Shown one piece after another: positions 44,777 through 54,561 of a stretch of 64,000 nt of DNA. Below the pieces are notes generated by a model. The model made no database searches and was not told the DNA's origin. It was given only the letters and a program-made list of their open reading frames with translations. The translations under genes were made by a program, and so were the position numbers. Numbering within the stretch: position 1 is the first letter of the stretch; every line of letters begins with the position of its first letter. The DNA comes from Nitrospira sp. (GTDB lineage: Bacteria > Nitrospirota > Nitrospiria > Nitrospirales > Nitrospiraceae): positions 682,001-746,000 of the forward strand of contig CP060501.1 in NCBI GenBank assembly GCA_024760545.1. The letters run 5' to 3'.

Positions 44777-44998
44777 ATGAATGCAGACCAATTCAAGGGC
44801 AAGTGGACTCAGTTTAAAGGAGAACTCAAAAAGAAATGGGGAGAGTTGACCGATGATGACCTGACGCAGGCCGAAGGGGATTACGACAAATTCATCGGGC
44901 GCGTCCAGGAACGATATGGCGATAAGAAGGAAGAAGTGATTCGATGGACGAAGGATTGGTATGAGAAAGAGCGGCCTTCCCTGGCCGCAAAACCCTGA
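44777..44998 (+). CDS. CsbD-family stress protein
   Basis: 73 residues, with an AAAGGAGG ribosome site. The family's signature is complete: NADQFKGKWTQFKGELKKKW, then GELTDDDLTQAEGDYDKFIG and RVQERYGDKKEEVIRW. Highly charged, Lys/Glu-rich and helical. CsbD is a sigma-B stress gene in Bacillus; the function is unclear and it may act like a disordered hydrophilin. It is a single-gene unit. The sequence ends AAKP. Confidence 0.92.
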   Translation: MNADQFKGKWTQFKGELKKKWGELTDDDLTQAEGDYDKFIGRVQERYGDKKEEVIRWTKDWYEKERPSLAAKP

Positions 44999-45078
44999 CG
45001 CTCCCCCTATAAACGTGCTCCTGTCAGGCCTGCGGTCGGAAGACTGCCTTGTTCATGGGCCGTAAGGGAAGGACGCGT

Positions 45079-46521
45079 TTACTCACGCAGAGATGGATGG
45101 GTTGATTTCGTCCGTCTTCTGGCGACTCCGGTAGCGCGTGCCGCGGCGGCGACGGCACGTGCCACCCGAGGGACGACTTCTTTATCAAAGACACTCGGAA
45201 TAATGTAATCCTCGCTCAAGGTATTCTCCGGAATCACGCGAGCGATAGCCTCGGCTGCGGCCAACTTCATGGCTTCATTGATCTCGCTGGCTTGGCTATC
45301 GAGCGCACCGCGGAAAATTCCTGGAAACGCAAGCGCATTGTTGATCTGATTCGGATAATCCGATCGTCCGGTGGCAAAGATCGAGCTGTGAGAGACTCCC
45401 ACTTCCGGGGGAATTTCCGGGTCTGGGTTGGCTAACGCAAATACGATTCGATCCGGGGTCATCAGATCGAGATCTTCGGCAGTCATAACGTTGCCGACTG
45501 AAAGCCCGATGAAGACATCGGCACCTTTCAATGCATCCCTCAACGTCCCTTTCGGCTTATCTCGAGTCAAACAAGCACGAAGGTCGGTACGGCATGCTCG
45601 GAGTTGATCAGCTTCTCCGTACAGGATGATCCCTTCCTTATCGCATCCCAACAGATGAGTCGCTCCCGCAGCCAGCAATATTCGACAGCAGGCCGTGCCT
45701 GCGGCACCAAGACCATTGACGACGATACGAACGTGCTCCAGTCGTTTCCCTGTGACTCTGAGTGCATTCGTCAATGCCGCCAATAGAACCACTGCGGTGC
45801 CGTGTTGATCGTCATGCATCACGGGAATATCGAGTGATTGTTTCAGTTTCTTCTCGATCTCAAAGCAGCGCGGCGCACTGATGTCTTCCAAATTGATCCC
45901 GCCGAATCCGGGCGCAATGCCTTGTACGATCCGCACGATCTCGTCCGGGTCTTGCGTACTCACACAAATGGGCCACGCGTCGATGCCGGCCAGCTCTCTC
46001 AAGAGCATCACCTTGCCTTCCATGACGGGAAGAGCCGCTTCCGGACCGAGATTGCCCAACCCCAGCACAGCCGAACCATCGGAAACAATGGCGACGGTGT
46101 TGCTCTTGCTGGTAAATGTATAGACTTTAGATTTGTCCTTGGCGATCGCCTGAGCGACACGACCGACGCCCGGGGTATACACCATCGACAGCACATTTCT
46201 AGTACTGATCGGAAACTTACTCGCCACCCGAATTTTTCCACCAAGATGGAGGAGAAAAATACGATCGGAAGCCGAGAGCACAGTCACATCGGGCAACTTG
46301 CCCAAACGGGCGAGAACTTTCTCGCCGTGTTCCTCACTCTGCACATCAAAGGTAATATCTCGAACCATGCGGGTCTTCGTCGCCGAGACGAGATCGACAG
46401 CTCCAAGATTCGCCTGCTCTTCTGCCAAGAGCCCCGCCACTCTGGCAAAGATGCCGGGTTTGTTCGCGAGTTCCAGGCGAACCGTCAACCGATAGTTGGA
46501 GTATGGACCTATCTCTCTCAT
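45079..46521 (-). CDS. NAD-dependent malic enzyme with N-terminal ACT domain
   Basis: Oxidatively decarboxylates malate to pyruvate. 480 residues. An ACT domain comes first (about residues 8-85: YRLTVRLELANKPGIFARV, ISTVTV-like strands), so an amino acid probably regulates it allosterically. Malic enzyme domain: MVYTPGVGRVAQAI, then VSDGSAVLGLGNLGPEAALP, the catalytic Lys/Asp segment EGKVMLLRELAGIDAWPI and the DISAPRCFEIEKKLK signature, then the NAD domain VNGLGAAGTACCRILLAAG and ALANPDPEI. Cofactor preference (NAD or NADP) cannot be told from sequence alone. Divergent from the fusion gene at 46655. Confidence 0.93.
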   Translation of the reverse strand: MREIGPYSNYRLTVRLELANKPGIFARVAGLLAEEQANLGAVDLVSATKTRMVRDITFDVQSEEHGEKVLARLGKLPDVTVLSASDRIFLLHLGGKIRVASKFPISTRNVLSMVYTPGVGRVAQAIAKDKSKVYTFTSKSNTVAIVSDGSAVLGLGNLGPEAALPVMEGKVMLLRELAGIDAWPICVSTQDPDEIVRIVQGIAPGFGGINLEDISAPRCFEIEKKLKQSLDIPVMHDDQHGTAVVLLAALTNALRVTGKRLEHVRIVVNGLGAAGTACCRILLAAGATHLLGCDKEGIILYGEADQLRACRTDLRACLTRDKPKGTLRDALKGADVFIGLSVGNVMTAEDLDLMTPDRIVFALANPDPEIPPEVGVSHSSIFATGRSDYPNQINNALAFPGIFRGALDSQASEINEAMKLAAAEAIARVIPENTLSEDYIIPSVFDKEVVPRVARAVAAAARATGVARRRTKSTHPSLRE

Positions 46522-46654
46522 TTGTGTCCTGCCCCATCTAGACTATCACAACTTGCATTCACAGCAAGATTGGGGATTCTCGACATACTGAACCGGACCG
46601 CGACTTGCCTGGATGCCGTTGACGCTGTTCCAGTCACGATGCTAGGTTGATTGA

Positions 46655-49600
46655 ATGTCTTCATCTCCAAACAAGCGATCTCCCAACCGCCTCATCCATG
46701 AGACCAGTCCTTACTTGCTGCAACATGCCTACAATCCCGTAGACTGGCATCCCTGGGGACCGGACGCGCTGCAGCTCGCGAAGCAGAGGAATCGCCCTAT
46801 CTTGCTCTCAATCGGCTATTCCGCCTGCCACTGGTGCCATGTCATGGAACGGGAATCCTTCGAGAATGAGGCGATCGCCGAGCTCATGAATCAATGGTTT
46901 GTCTGCATTAAGGTAGACCGGGAAGAACGGCCTGATCTCGATGAGATCTATATGGCCGCTACGGTCACGATGAATCAAGGTCAGGGTGGATGGCCGATGA
47001 CGGTCTTCCTGACACCGGAGCAAGAACCATTTTTCGCGGGAACGTATTTCCCTCCCGAAGATCGATGGGGCAGACCGGGTTTCGGTTCCGTCTTGAAGAA
47101 GATCGCCGATTACTGGGAGACACGGCCATCGGAAGTCCGGATTCAGGCCAAAGAACTGACGGAGCAACTACAAGGAGCGAGACAGGTCCCCTCCCCCATC
47201 TCCATCAGCGAATCGGTGATCGACGACGCCGTCGCTCAATATAGAGAGGATTTCGACGGCACTCATGGCGGCTTTGGAACGGCACCGAAGTTTCCACCGG
47301 CTACGGGATTGTCCTTCTTGCTCCGGAGTCACCGACGCTCACGCGATCTCCATACGCTCACTATGGTCACGAGGACTCTGGACATGATGGCGGCGGGCGG
47401 AATCTATGACCACATCGGCGGCGGCTTTGCGCGCTACTCGACCGACGCGCGATGGCTAGTCCCTCATTTCGAAAAGATGCTCTATGACAATGCGCTCCTG
47501 GCCCGTGTGTATGTCGAAGCGTACCAAGTCACCAGGAAGCCGCTCTATCGGCAAGTGGTGACCGAGATTCTCGATTATATACGCCGGGAAATGACCGGAC
47601 CTGAAGGCGGCATCTATTCATCGACGGATGCCGACTCTGAAGGGGTCGAGGGGAAGTTCTTTGTCTGGAACCCTGCACAGGTACAAGACGTACTCAAGGA
47701 TGATGAGGACACGCGACGGTTTTGCGCACTGTACGATATTACCGCATCAGGCAATTGGGAACAGAAGAGCATTCCCAACCGCTTACGACCAATCGAGGAC
47801 GTGGCCAGACAGCTGGATCTGACGACCGATGAGTTGGTGGAGACCGCATCCCGAGTGAAGCCGCTCCTGTATGAGGCGCGACGACAACGCGTCCCGCCCG
47901 GTCTCGATGATAAAGTGATTACCGCGTGGAATGGGATGATGCTGTCGGCCATGGCCGAGGCAGCGCGAGTCTTCGGAGAGCCGGACTATCTCGAACACGC
48001 CAAACGAACCGCCGATTTTCTGCTGCGGAGTCATTCCAAGCCGGACGGACGGCTCTTACGTACATCACGAGCCGATCGCGCGCACCTCGATGCCTATCTT
48101 GAAGACTACGCCTATCTTGCCGAAGGACTGCTGGACCTCTATGAAGCCGGAGCCGAGGAATCGTATCTCCAGGCAGCGGCACGACTGGCGGACTACCTGA
48201 TCACGGACTTTATGGATCATGAGCAAGGCGGCTTCTTCACAACTGCCAAACACCATGAATCTCTTATCCTCAGACACCGGGAAGGGACGGACGGGGCTAT
48301 CCCGAGTGCGAATGCCGTCGCCGCTTCAGCCCTTGCCCGACTGTCTTTCCATTTCGATCGCGAAGATTGGCGACGTGCCGCAACCTCCGCAGTGCGAGCC
48401 TACGGCCGGCAAATGAGCCGCTACCCTCGAGCCTTCGCCAAGAGTCTGGCGGTGGTGGACTTTCTGACTGAGGGGCCAGTGGAGCTGGCATTCGTTGGAG
48501 CAGAGTCGCAAGACGAGCTTCGCGCACTCCGTGAAGCGGTGGCACACTATTATCTTCCCAATCGCATCGTGGCGACAAAATCTTCCTTGGACCCGTCAAT
48601 GCTCCCACTCTTGCAAGGCAAGGAGCAGGTTTCGGGAAGAGCTACCCTGTACATCTGTCGCAACTTCACCTGTCAACGACCGATCACCGATCATCGCGCC
48701 ATCCCAGATGCGTTACAGACCGACCAAACGACGTCAATGGCCCATCAAGACGAGCCGCGGCTGCTGCAAGGCACCAGCCTCTCGGGGTGCGCAACTGTTC
48801 AAGGCACTGCAGCCTATGCCTCCCGAATTATGGCGCGTGACGGCGAAATCGGTTTGGCCAACGGCTTCACGACACTCGGAACGACCGGCTTGACCACGAC
48901 ACGGCTGGGATTCGGCACCTACCGCGTCGATATGCAGAATGCCGAATTTCGCGAAGCGTTGAAAAAAGCATTGCGGACGTCCTGCAATCTCATCGACACG
49001 TCGACGAATTACATGGACGGCGACAGCGAGCGGTTGGTGGGATCTGTGCTGACGGAACTCGTTTCGTCGGGAGAAGTTCGGCGCGACGAAATCATCGTCG
49101 TCTCCAAAATCGGCTACGTGCAGGGACAGAATCTGAAACTTGCCGAGGCCAAAGAAAAGACCGGCCATCCCTATTCTGAAGTCGTCAAGTATGGGGATGG
49201 GATCTGGCACTGCATCCATCCGGAATTCCTGGCGGATCAATTGACGCTGTCGCTGGATCGTCTGGGACTGACGACACTGGATATTTGCCTGCTGCACAAT
49301 CCCGAATATTTCTTTTCAGAAGCGGCGCACCATGGCAAAACAGATCTGGAAACACTACGTGCAGAATTCTATGCTCGACTCGAACGTGCATTTGTCTATT
49401 TTGAAACCCAGGTCTCGGCAGGGCGACTTCGATATTATGGTGTGTCCTCCAACACGGTTACATCTCCCGCTGAAAACCCGGAAGCGACCTCACTGGCACT
49501 CATGATCCAAGCAGCTGAATCCGCAGCCCGATCCGTTGGAATCTCGACCCATCACTTTCAGGTCCTTCAATGTCCAATGAATCTCTTCGAGTCCGGAGCC

Positions 49601-50335
49601 GCCTTCACGGCAAATACAGGACCATCGCACTCCCAGACCGTCCTTGAATATGCGCGGCAGAACAACATATCGATTTTGGTGAATCGGCCCTTAAATGCCA
49701 TGGTGGCCCAGAACAAGATGCAGCGCCTCGCGGACTTCCCGCTCGAAGACACCCCTATCGATCTCGACCGCCAGCTGGTCACGCTCGGCAATCTCGAGCA
49801 GGAATACCGAAATTCCATCGCGCCGAGCATCAAACTGGCCGCGCAAGGGATGAATCCGGCCGAATTCTTCAATTGGTCGGTAGAACTGCAGCGCATACAT
49901 CCGCAGATTCAAGGACTGGAACATTGGGAACAGATCGAACACCGCACGATTGCGCCGCACGTCAACCAAGTCTTTCAGTTGCTCTCACGCCAGCTTTCCG
50001 GAGCTGCGGCGGAACAATGGGAGGACTGGCGTCAACGGTATGTTCCGGAGCTGCTGACTCTGCTGCGCGGCCTCCGGCACGAAGCCACCATGCGGAGTCG
50101 AGCCCAAACCGAGCGGGTCGCACAGGCGATCGACCCCCTCTTGCCCGCATCCCACCGCTCAGCCTCGCTCTCACAAAAAGTGCTCTGGATCCTGAGCAGT
50201 ACACCGGGAGTGACCTGTGTGTTGAACGGCATGCGGTTGACGAGGTACGTTGACGATACACTCGCGGTCTTGAAGTGGGAGCCGCTCAAAGATACTCGGC
50301 CGATCTATGAACGAACAGCGACGCTTGTTCAGTGA
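46655..50335 (+). CDS. Fusion: thioredoxin-fold/YyaL (SPATA20-like) protein plus aldo/keto reductase
   Basis: 1226 residues in one uninterrupted frame. Residues about 1-700 are a YyaL/SPATA20-like protein: an N-terminal thioredoxin-like domain with [18 protein letters not shown] and the CHWC motif (SACHWCHVM), then a long (alpha/alpha)6 glycan-epimerase-like barrel ([33 protein letters not shown]). Residues about 735-1226 are an aldo/keto reductase: [24 protein letters not shown] (Asp and Tyr of the tetrad), SKIGYVQG (Lys) and LLHNPE (His). The AKR part alone is larger than usual. Each part is normally a separate protein. The link between redox thiol chemistry and carbonyl reduction is my inference. 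Confidence 0.88.
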   Translation: MSSSPNKRSPNRLIHETSPYLLQHAYNPVDWHPWGPDALQLAKQRNRPILLSIGYSACHWCHVMERESFENEAIAELMNQWFVCIKVDREERPDLDEIYMAATVTMNQGQGGWPMTVFLTPEQEPFFAGTYFPPEDRWGRPGFGSVLKKIADYWETRPSEVRIQAKELTEQLQGARQVPSPISISESVIDDAVAQYREDFDGTHGGFGTAPKFPPATGLSFLLRSHRRSRDLHTLTMVTRTLDMMAAGGIYDHIGGGFARYSTDARWLVPHFEKMLYDNALLARVYVEAYQVTRKPLYRQVVTEILDYIRREMTGPEGGIYSSTDADSEGVEGKFFVWNPAQVQDVLKDDEDTRRFCALYDITASGNWEQKSIPNRLRPIEDVARQLDLTTDELVETASRVKPLLYEARRQRVPPGLDDKVITAWNGMMLSAMAEAARVFGEPDYLEHAKRTADFLLRSHSKPDGRLLRTSRADRAHLDAYLEDYAYLAEGLLDLYEAGAEESYLQAAARLADYLITDFMDHEQGGFFTTAKHHESLILRHREGTDGAIPSANAVAASALARLSFHFDREDWRRAATSAVRAYGRQMSRYPRAFAKSLAVVDFLTEGPVELAFVGAESQDELRALREAVAHYYLPNRIVATKSSLDPSMLPLLQGKEQVSGRATLYICRNFTCQRPITDHRAIPDALQTDQTTSMAHQDEPRLLQGTSLSGCATVQGTAAYASRIMARDGEIGLANGFTTLGTTGLTTTRLGFGTYRVDMQNAEFREALKKALRTSCNLIDTSTNYMDGDSERLVGSVLTELVSSGEVRRDEIIVVSKIGYVQGQNLKLAEAKEKTGHPYSEVVKYGDGIWHCIHPEFLADQLTLSLDRLGLTTLDICLLHNPEYFFSEAAHHGKTDLETLRAEFYARLERAFVYFETQVSAGRLRYYGVSSNTVTSPAENPEATSLALMIQAAESAARSVGISTHHFQVLQCPMNLFESGAAFTANTGPSHSQTVLEYARQNNISILVNRPLNAMVAQNKMQRLADFPLEDTPIDLDRQLVTLGNLEQEYRNSIAPSIKLAAQGMNPAEFFNWSVELQRIHPQIQGLEHWEQIEHRTIAPHVNQVFQLLSRQLSGAAAEQWEDWRQRYVPELLTLLRGLRHEATMRSRAQTERVAQAIDPLLPASHRSASLSQKVLWILSSTPGVTCVLNGMRLTRYVDDTLAVLKWEPLKDTRPIYERTATLVQ

Positions 50336-50368
50336 CCATGCAATTATTCTTTACTCAGAGGAGGATTT

Positions 50369-50935
50369 ATGAGGCAGGTGTGTAGCGTCACTCTAGTGGG
50401 CTTGTCCTTTCTCGCCGTGCTCCTTGCGCAGGGTTGCGCCACGAAATCCGGATCGGGGACCGGCCAAACGGGGCGCGCACAGGAGGAGCGGATCAACGAA
50501 CCAACCATCACAGAGATTTCTCCAGACGACAGCCAACCGGCCGACCCGCGAAGAAGCCCGGCCATGCAATCAGAGCTCGCATCCCGCAATGCGACAGGCA
50601 TGGCTGCCGGAATGCTGAGCGATATCTTGTTTGATTTTGACCGAGATTCGATCCGCATGGAGTCGATGCGCGTCTTGGAGGCCAATGCGAAGCAATTACA
50701 GAATGGCAGAGCGACACGCCTCCTGCTGGAAGGACGTGGCGATGAGATAGGCACATCGGCGTACAATCTCGTCCTCGGCGAGCGTCGGGCTCGGAACGTG
50801 AAGTCCTATCTCCAACAACTCGGCCTGTCCCTCGACGTGAACACGACGAGTTACGGAAAAGACCGCCCGCTTTGTTTCGAGCACAACGGCGACTGCAGAC
50901 AAAAAAACCGGAGCGTTCATTTCACCGTCAAATAA
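50369..50935 (+). CDS. OmpA/Pal-like peptidoglycan-associated lipoprotein
   Basis: 188 residues, start after AGAGGAGG. A lipoprotein signal ends LAVLLAQGC, and the linker is rich in Gln, Thr, Pro and Asp (about 25-70). The OmpA domain follows: LFDFDRDSIRMESMRVLE, the NLVLGERRARNVKSYLQQLG helix with the R-A-x-x-V-x-x-Y pattern and a DRPLCFEHNGDCRQKNRSVHF end that has two extra Cys. It should tether the outer membrane to peptidoglycan via mDAP. No tolB precedes it, so Pal of the Tol system is possible but not proven. A terminator follows its stop. Confidence 0.87.
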   Translation: MRQVCSVTLVGLSFLAVLLAQGCATKSGSGTGQTGRAQEERINEPTITEISPDDSQPADPRRSPAMQSELASRNATGMAAGMLSDILFDFDRDSIRMESMRVLEANAKQLQNGRATRLLLEGRGDEIGTSAYNLVLGERRARNVKSYLQQLGLSLDVNTTSYGKDRPLCFEHNGDCRQKNRSVHFTVK

Positions 50936-50978
50936 TACACGGAGCTCGCGTCATCGCCATGCGCGCCGTGTATTTGTA
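50935..50978 (+). terminator. Terminator of the Pal-like gene
   Basis: ATACACGG at 50935-50942 pairs with its complement at 50966-50973, with an inner CGCG/CGCG pair (50947-50950 and 50962-50965), right at the stop codon and ending in TTGT. Confidence 0.55.
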
Positions 50979-51001
50979 ACACACAGTTAACAGTCTGCTC
51001 C

Positions 51002-51031
51002 TTGACACACCCCCCGTTCGTTCATTAAGGT
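51002..51031 (+). promoter_or_regulatory. Possible promoter of the ppx/gppA run
   Basis: A consensus TTGACA -35 at 51002-51007, 18-nt spacer, then a weak TAAGGT -10 at 51026-51031, ending 30 bp before the GTG start. I did not find a Pho box. Confidence 0.4.
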
Positions 51032-51061
51032 CCATAAACTCTCGATTCATAGGGGGTTTCC

Positions 51062-52615
51062 GTGTCCAAGCTCGCCGTTATCGATATCGGGACCAATTCC
51101 ATTCATATGGTACTGGCTGAGATTCTGCCGGATGCCAGTTTTAAGATACTCGACCGTTTCAAAGACATCACCAGGCTGGGGAACGGCGTCTTTGCCACAA
51201 AGCGGCTGTCCGACGAAGCCATGGCTCGCGCGTTGGAAGTCCTCAAGACATTGGTGACACTCGCCCGCAACAAAGGGTTCGACCGCATCGTCGCGGTCGC
51301 GACCAGCGCCGTCCGTGAAGCACAAAACGGCGGCGATTTCGTCGCTTTGATCATGGAACAGACGGGGCTGAGAGTGCGGGTGATCAGCGGGACCGAAGAA
51401 GCCCGACTGATTTTCCTGGGCGTGAAGAACAGCATCGCCCTCCCGGACGGACCGACGTTGGTCATCGACATCGGCGGCGGCTCCGTAGAATTGATCGTGG
51501 GTAACCGGGACGGGCTGATCCACGGCAAGAGCCTCAAACTCGGCGCGATCCGCTTAGCCGAACAATTCCTTCCCAAGACTCCGCCGTCGGAGTCGATGAT
51601 GCACACCTTGGAACAGGCTGTCCTCACTCACCTTCGCGACGCTCTCGGATCGTTCAAGATGAAAAAGTTTCATTCGCTGGTGGCCACCTCCGGAATGGCC
51701 GGGAACGTCGCCGAGGTCGTCCATCTTCGTCAGACGGGACGACCGTTGCCGCAGCACAATCTTGCGAAGGTCCAGTTGAAAGATATCCGTGTCCTTGAAG
51801 CGGAGCTGGCCCAGTCATCGGTGAAGGCGCGCCTGGCGATTCCCGGCCTAGACCCGAAGCGTGTCGATACTCTGCTGCCGACCACTGTCGTCCTCCGATG
51901 TCTGACCGAGCTATCGGACCTCAATGAGGTTACGCTTTGCGACAAGGCTATCCGCGAGGGGGTGATCTACGATTTTATCGTCCGCCATCGTGAAGGCCTG
52001 AAGGCCGAGAATGACATTCCCGACGTCCGCCGTCGCAACGTAATCGGTCTTGCCCGCCGCTGTCACGCTCCTGAGGCTCATTCCCTGCACGTGGCCAACC
52101 TGGCCTTGCGCCTGTTCGATCAAACCAAGCGGGAACATCATTTAGGGCTGCAGGAGCGCACCTGGCTCGAATACGCGGCCATCCTGCACGATGTGGGCTA
52201 CCACATCAATCCGAGACAACATCACAAGCACGCCTACTACCTGATCAAGCATAGCGACTTGGGCGGATTGACAGCCGAAGAGATCGATGTGGTTGCGAAC
52301 ATCGCTCGCTATCACCGGCGAGCCCTGCCGGCCCTGAAGCATGAAGAGTTCGACTGCTTGCCTCCCCGCTTGCAACGTGTGGTCAAGATCCTTGCATCGT
52401 TGCTACGGATCGCCGACGGACTCGATCGAACCCATTTTTCCCTTGTCCAAGCCGTGAACGTCAAGTTTGGGAAGCAGGTCACAATCGAGGTCCACGTGAC
52501 GGGCGACGCAGAGATGGAGCTGTGGGCAGCGACAAGCCGAGCCGACTTGTTCGAACAAGTATTCCGCCGACGCGTCCAGTTCTCCGGAGTGCTGGTGGAA
52601 ACCGACAAATCATGA
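51062..52615 (+). CDS. ppx: Ppx/GppA phosphatase with C-terminal HD domain
   Basis: Exopolyphosphatase and/or guanosine pentaphosphatase, with consequences for polyphosphate and (p)ppGpp. 517 residues, GTG start. The actin-like fold has both phosphate loops: LAVIDIGTNSIHMVLAEI (residues 3-20) and VIDIGGGSVELIVG (about 138-151), plus a catalytic Glu in the SGTEEARLIFLG segment. The C-terminal HD domain appears at AAILHDVGYHIN and the ARYHRR region (about 375-425). The stop overlaps the next gene by 4 bp (ATGA). A proposed promoter lies at 51002. Confidence 0.93.
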   Translation: MSKLAVIDIGTNSIHMVLAEILPDASFKILDRFKDITRLGNGVFATKRLSDEAMARALEVLKTLVTLARNKGFDRIVAVATSAVREAQNGGDFVALIMEQTGLRVRVISGTEEARLIFLGVKNSIALPDGPTLVIDIGGGSVELIVGNRDGLIHGKSLKLGAIRLAEQFLPKTPPSESMMHTLEQAVLTHLRDALGSFKMKKFHSLVATSGMAGNVAEVVHLRQTGRPLPQHNLAKVQLKDIRVLEAELAQSSVKARLAIPGLDPKRVDTLLPTTVVLRCLTELSDLNEVTLCDKAIREGVIYDFIVRHREGLKAENDIPDVRRRNVIGLARRCHAPEAHSLHVANLALRLFDQTKREHHLGLQERTWLEYAAILHDVGYHINPRQHHKHAYYLIKHSDLGGLTAEEIDVVANIARYHRRALPALKHEEFDCLPPRLQRVVKILASLLRIADGLDRTHFSLVQAVNVKFGKQVTIEVHVTGDAEMELWAATSRADLFEQVFRRRVQFSGVLVETDKS

Positions 52616-53361
52616 CCGAATCTCACACCATCAAGACCGCACCTCATCCTCACCCGGGGAAACTGATCATCGTCGAAGGCATCGATGGGTCAGGCAAGAG
52701 CACCCAACTGCAACTGCTTCACAAGTGGCTTGAGTCCAAAGGCCACAAGGTGTTCTTTACCGAGTGGAATTCATCGGAGCTCGTGAAAGAAACCACGAAA
52801 CGAGGAAAAAAATCGAAAAGCCTCACCCCGACCACGTTCAGCTTGCTGCATGCCACGGACTTTGCCAGCCGGCTCTATCACCAGATTCTCCCTCCTTTGA
52901 AGGCCGGAATGATCGTCCTTGCCGATCGCTACATGTATACGGCCTTTGCGCGCGACGTCGTGCGCGGCGTGCCCAATGAGTGGGTTCGAAAACTCTATGC
53001 GTTTGCGATCAAGCCCGATATGGCGTTTTACTTCAAAGTCCCGATTGAAGTGGCCATTTCCAGACTCGTGCGAGGAACGCGTGGCCAGTTCAAGTATTAT
53101 GAAGCCGGCATGGACATGAATCTGAGCGCCGACGTCACCGAGAGTTTCCGAATCTTTCAATCACAGATTCTTACGGAATACGACAAGATCGTCGATGAAT
53201 TCGGTCTCTTGACGATGGATGCGACCCAAGACATCGAGACGCAGCAGGAACACATGCGGGCGTTGGTGGCGGACGCACTCCATGGCTATAAACCCAGACG
53301 AGGCATCTATGGCCGACGCACGCTTTTTTGGCGACGGTTTGAAGTACCTAAATCCGAGTGA
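52612..53361 (+). CDS. Thymidylate-kinase-like P-loop protein, copy 1
   Basis: 249 residues. Walker A is intact, VEGIDGSGKST (about 21-31), and the base-binding ADRYMYTAFARD motif is present. The TMP-kinase signature REPGGT, which normally follows the first strand, is absent: here it reads TEWNSSELVKET. The protein is also longer than dTMP kinases (about 210). I therefore treat it as a P-loop kinase of the Tmk superfamily with a different substrate. Its ATG overlaps the ppx stop, so it is translationally coupled. It contains AFAIKPDMAFYFKVPIEVAI and a lid-like RLVRGTRGQFKYYEAGMD. Confidence 0.85.
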   Translation: MTESHTIKTAPHPHPGKLIIVEGIDGSGKSTQLQLLHKWLESKGHKVFFTEWNSSELVKETTKRGKKSKSLTPTTFSLLHATDFASRLYHQILPPLKAGMIVLADRYMYTAFARDVVRGVPNEWVRKLYAFAIKPDMAFYFKVPIEVAISRLVRGTRGQFKYYEAGMDMNLSADVTESFRIFQSQILTEYDKIVDEFGLLTMDATQDIETQQEHMRALVADALHGYKPRRGIYGRRTLFWRRFEVPKSE

Positions 53362-54031
53362 GCTTAAAGGGAAGCTGATCGCCGTCGAAGGGACCGACGG
53401 GGTCGGCCGATCGACTCACATCGAGATGTTGCAGGAATGGCTGGAGGTGCAGGGCTATGGAGTGATCACGACGGGATGGACTCGCTCCAACCTCATGTCC
53501 AAAGCGATCGAAGCGGCGAAGGCCGGGAATATCCTCGACCGTTGGTCGCTCAGTCTTCTCTATGCCACGGATTTCGCCGATCGTCTCGAGCATCAGATCG
53601 TTCCGGCTCTCCGATCCGGATTCGTCGTCTTGGCCGATCGCTACATCTATACGGCGTTTGCCCGGGACTTTGTGCGCAGCGCCGACCGCAAATGGATCCG
53701 TGACGTGTTCGGGTTCGCGCTGATCCCGGATCTGGTGTGCTATCTGCGAATCGATGTCGAAACACTGGCGCTTCGAGTCATCGAGACCACCGGAATGAAT
53801 TACTGGGAATCCGGCATGGATCTTCGGCTTGGAGCCGATCTCTACGACAGTTTCAAAAAATACCAATCGCTGTTGATCGAAGAGTTCGACAAGATGGCGG
53901 TGGAATTTCGGTTCAACGTCGTCGACGCGAGAAAATCTCCAGAAGAAATCCAGGATGAACTCCGTGGATATATTCTCCCGGTGTTACAGAACCACAAGCC
54001 TGTGGTCGAGGCCGGAACGGCCCCTGCCTAA
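53309..54031 (+). CDS. Thymidylate-kinase-like protein, copy 2, Walker A Lys replaced by Arg
   Basis: 240 residues from the ATG at 53309 (GAGG five bases upstream), overlapping the previous gene by 53 bp. Clearly a paralogue of copy 1: the same VEGTDG.. loop, ADRYIYTAFARD and ESGMDLR. The P-loop reads GTDGVGRST, so the invariant Lys of GxxxxGK[ST] is Arg (about residue 34). The REPGGT motif is absent (TTGWTRSNLMSKAIE instead). It may be catalytically impaired and act as a regulatory partner of copy 1. It ends tail to tail with sixA, overlapping by 4 bp. Confidence 0.83.
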   Translation: MADARFFGDGLKYLNPSELKGKLIAVEGTDGVGRSTHIEMLQEWLEVQGYGVITTGWTRSNLMSKAIEAAKAGNILDRWSLSLLYATDFADRLEHQIVPALRSGFVVLADRYIYTAFARDFVRSADRKWIRDVFGFALIPDLVCYLRIDVETLALRVIETTGMNYWESGMDLRLGADLYDSFKKYQSLLIEEFDKMAVEFRFNVVDARKSPEEIQDELRGYILPVLQNHKPVVEAGTAPA

Positions 54032-54561
54032 GGCTGGGCAACCCGTTTCTTGGTGTGCGATCGTTTCCCCATTGCCCGCAGCTGCATCGGCTCAAGCCAG
54101 CAGCACAAGCGTCCTTGTCCCGATTTCACAACTCCCTGTACCTCGATCCAAGCGGTCCCGGCCTTCTTGAGATGAAAGCCGGAAACGGCTCTCCCGCAGA
54201 GCAGCAGACCCGCGACTTCACCAAGCAGAGGCTCATGCCCCACACACACCACGACCGAATCCGACGGGAGCGTATGGAGAAAAGCAATCAGTTGCTCCGG
54301 TTTGGCCCCGACAGCCAACTCTTCCCGCGTCTCGACCTTCAATGTCGGACAGACGGCCGCACGCAACAGCCTCGCCGTATCATAGGCTCGCACGAACGGG
54401 CTCGTAAACAGATGGGTCGGCTTACAGTCAAGCGCCGCAAGCCCTTCAGCGGCCTGTCTTGTCCGCCTCTTTCCCTTCTCCGTGAGAGGACGATTCTCTT
54501 CCGCTCCTTCCCATTCCTCGGGTTCGACAGCGATGCCATGACGAAACAGCACACAATCCAT
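54028..54561 (-). CDS. sixA: SixA-like phosphohistidine phosphatase
   Basis: Histidine phosphatase of the phosphoglycerate-mutase superfamily; SixA removes phosphate from protein phospho-His. 177 residues from the ATG at 54561, preceded by AGGAGG. The RHG motif is LFRHGIAVEPEEW (catalytic His about 7) with the EENRPLTEKGKRRTRQAAEG segment, TSPFVRAYDTARLL (phosphate-binding Arg) and the second His in VCVGHEPLLGE (about 105). A C-terminal basic extension (KRSHTKKRV) is extra. It is convergent with the two Tmk-like genes. Confidence 0.88.
   Translation of the reverse strand: MDCVLFRHGIAVEPEEWEGAEENRPLTEKGKRRTRQAAEGLAALDCKPTHLFTSPFVRAYDTARLLRAAVCPTLKVETREELAVGAKPEQLIAFLHTLPSDSVVVCVGHEPLLGEVAGLLLCGRAVSGFHLKKAGTAWIEVQGVVKSGQGRLCCWLEPMQLRAMGKRSHTKKRVAQP

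Noticed and set aside
52612-54031. Annotation of the two P-loop genes as ordinary dTMP kinases
   Set aside because: The REPGGT motif is missing in both and one lacks the Walker A lysine.
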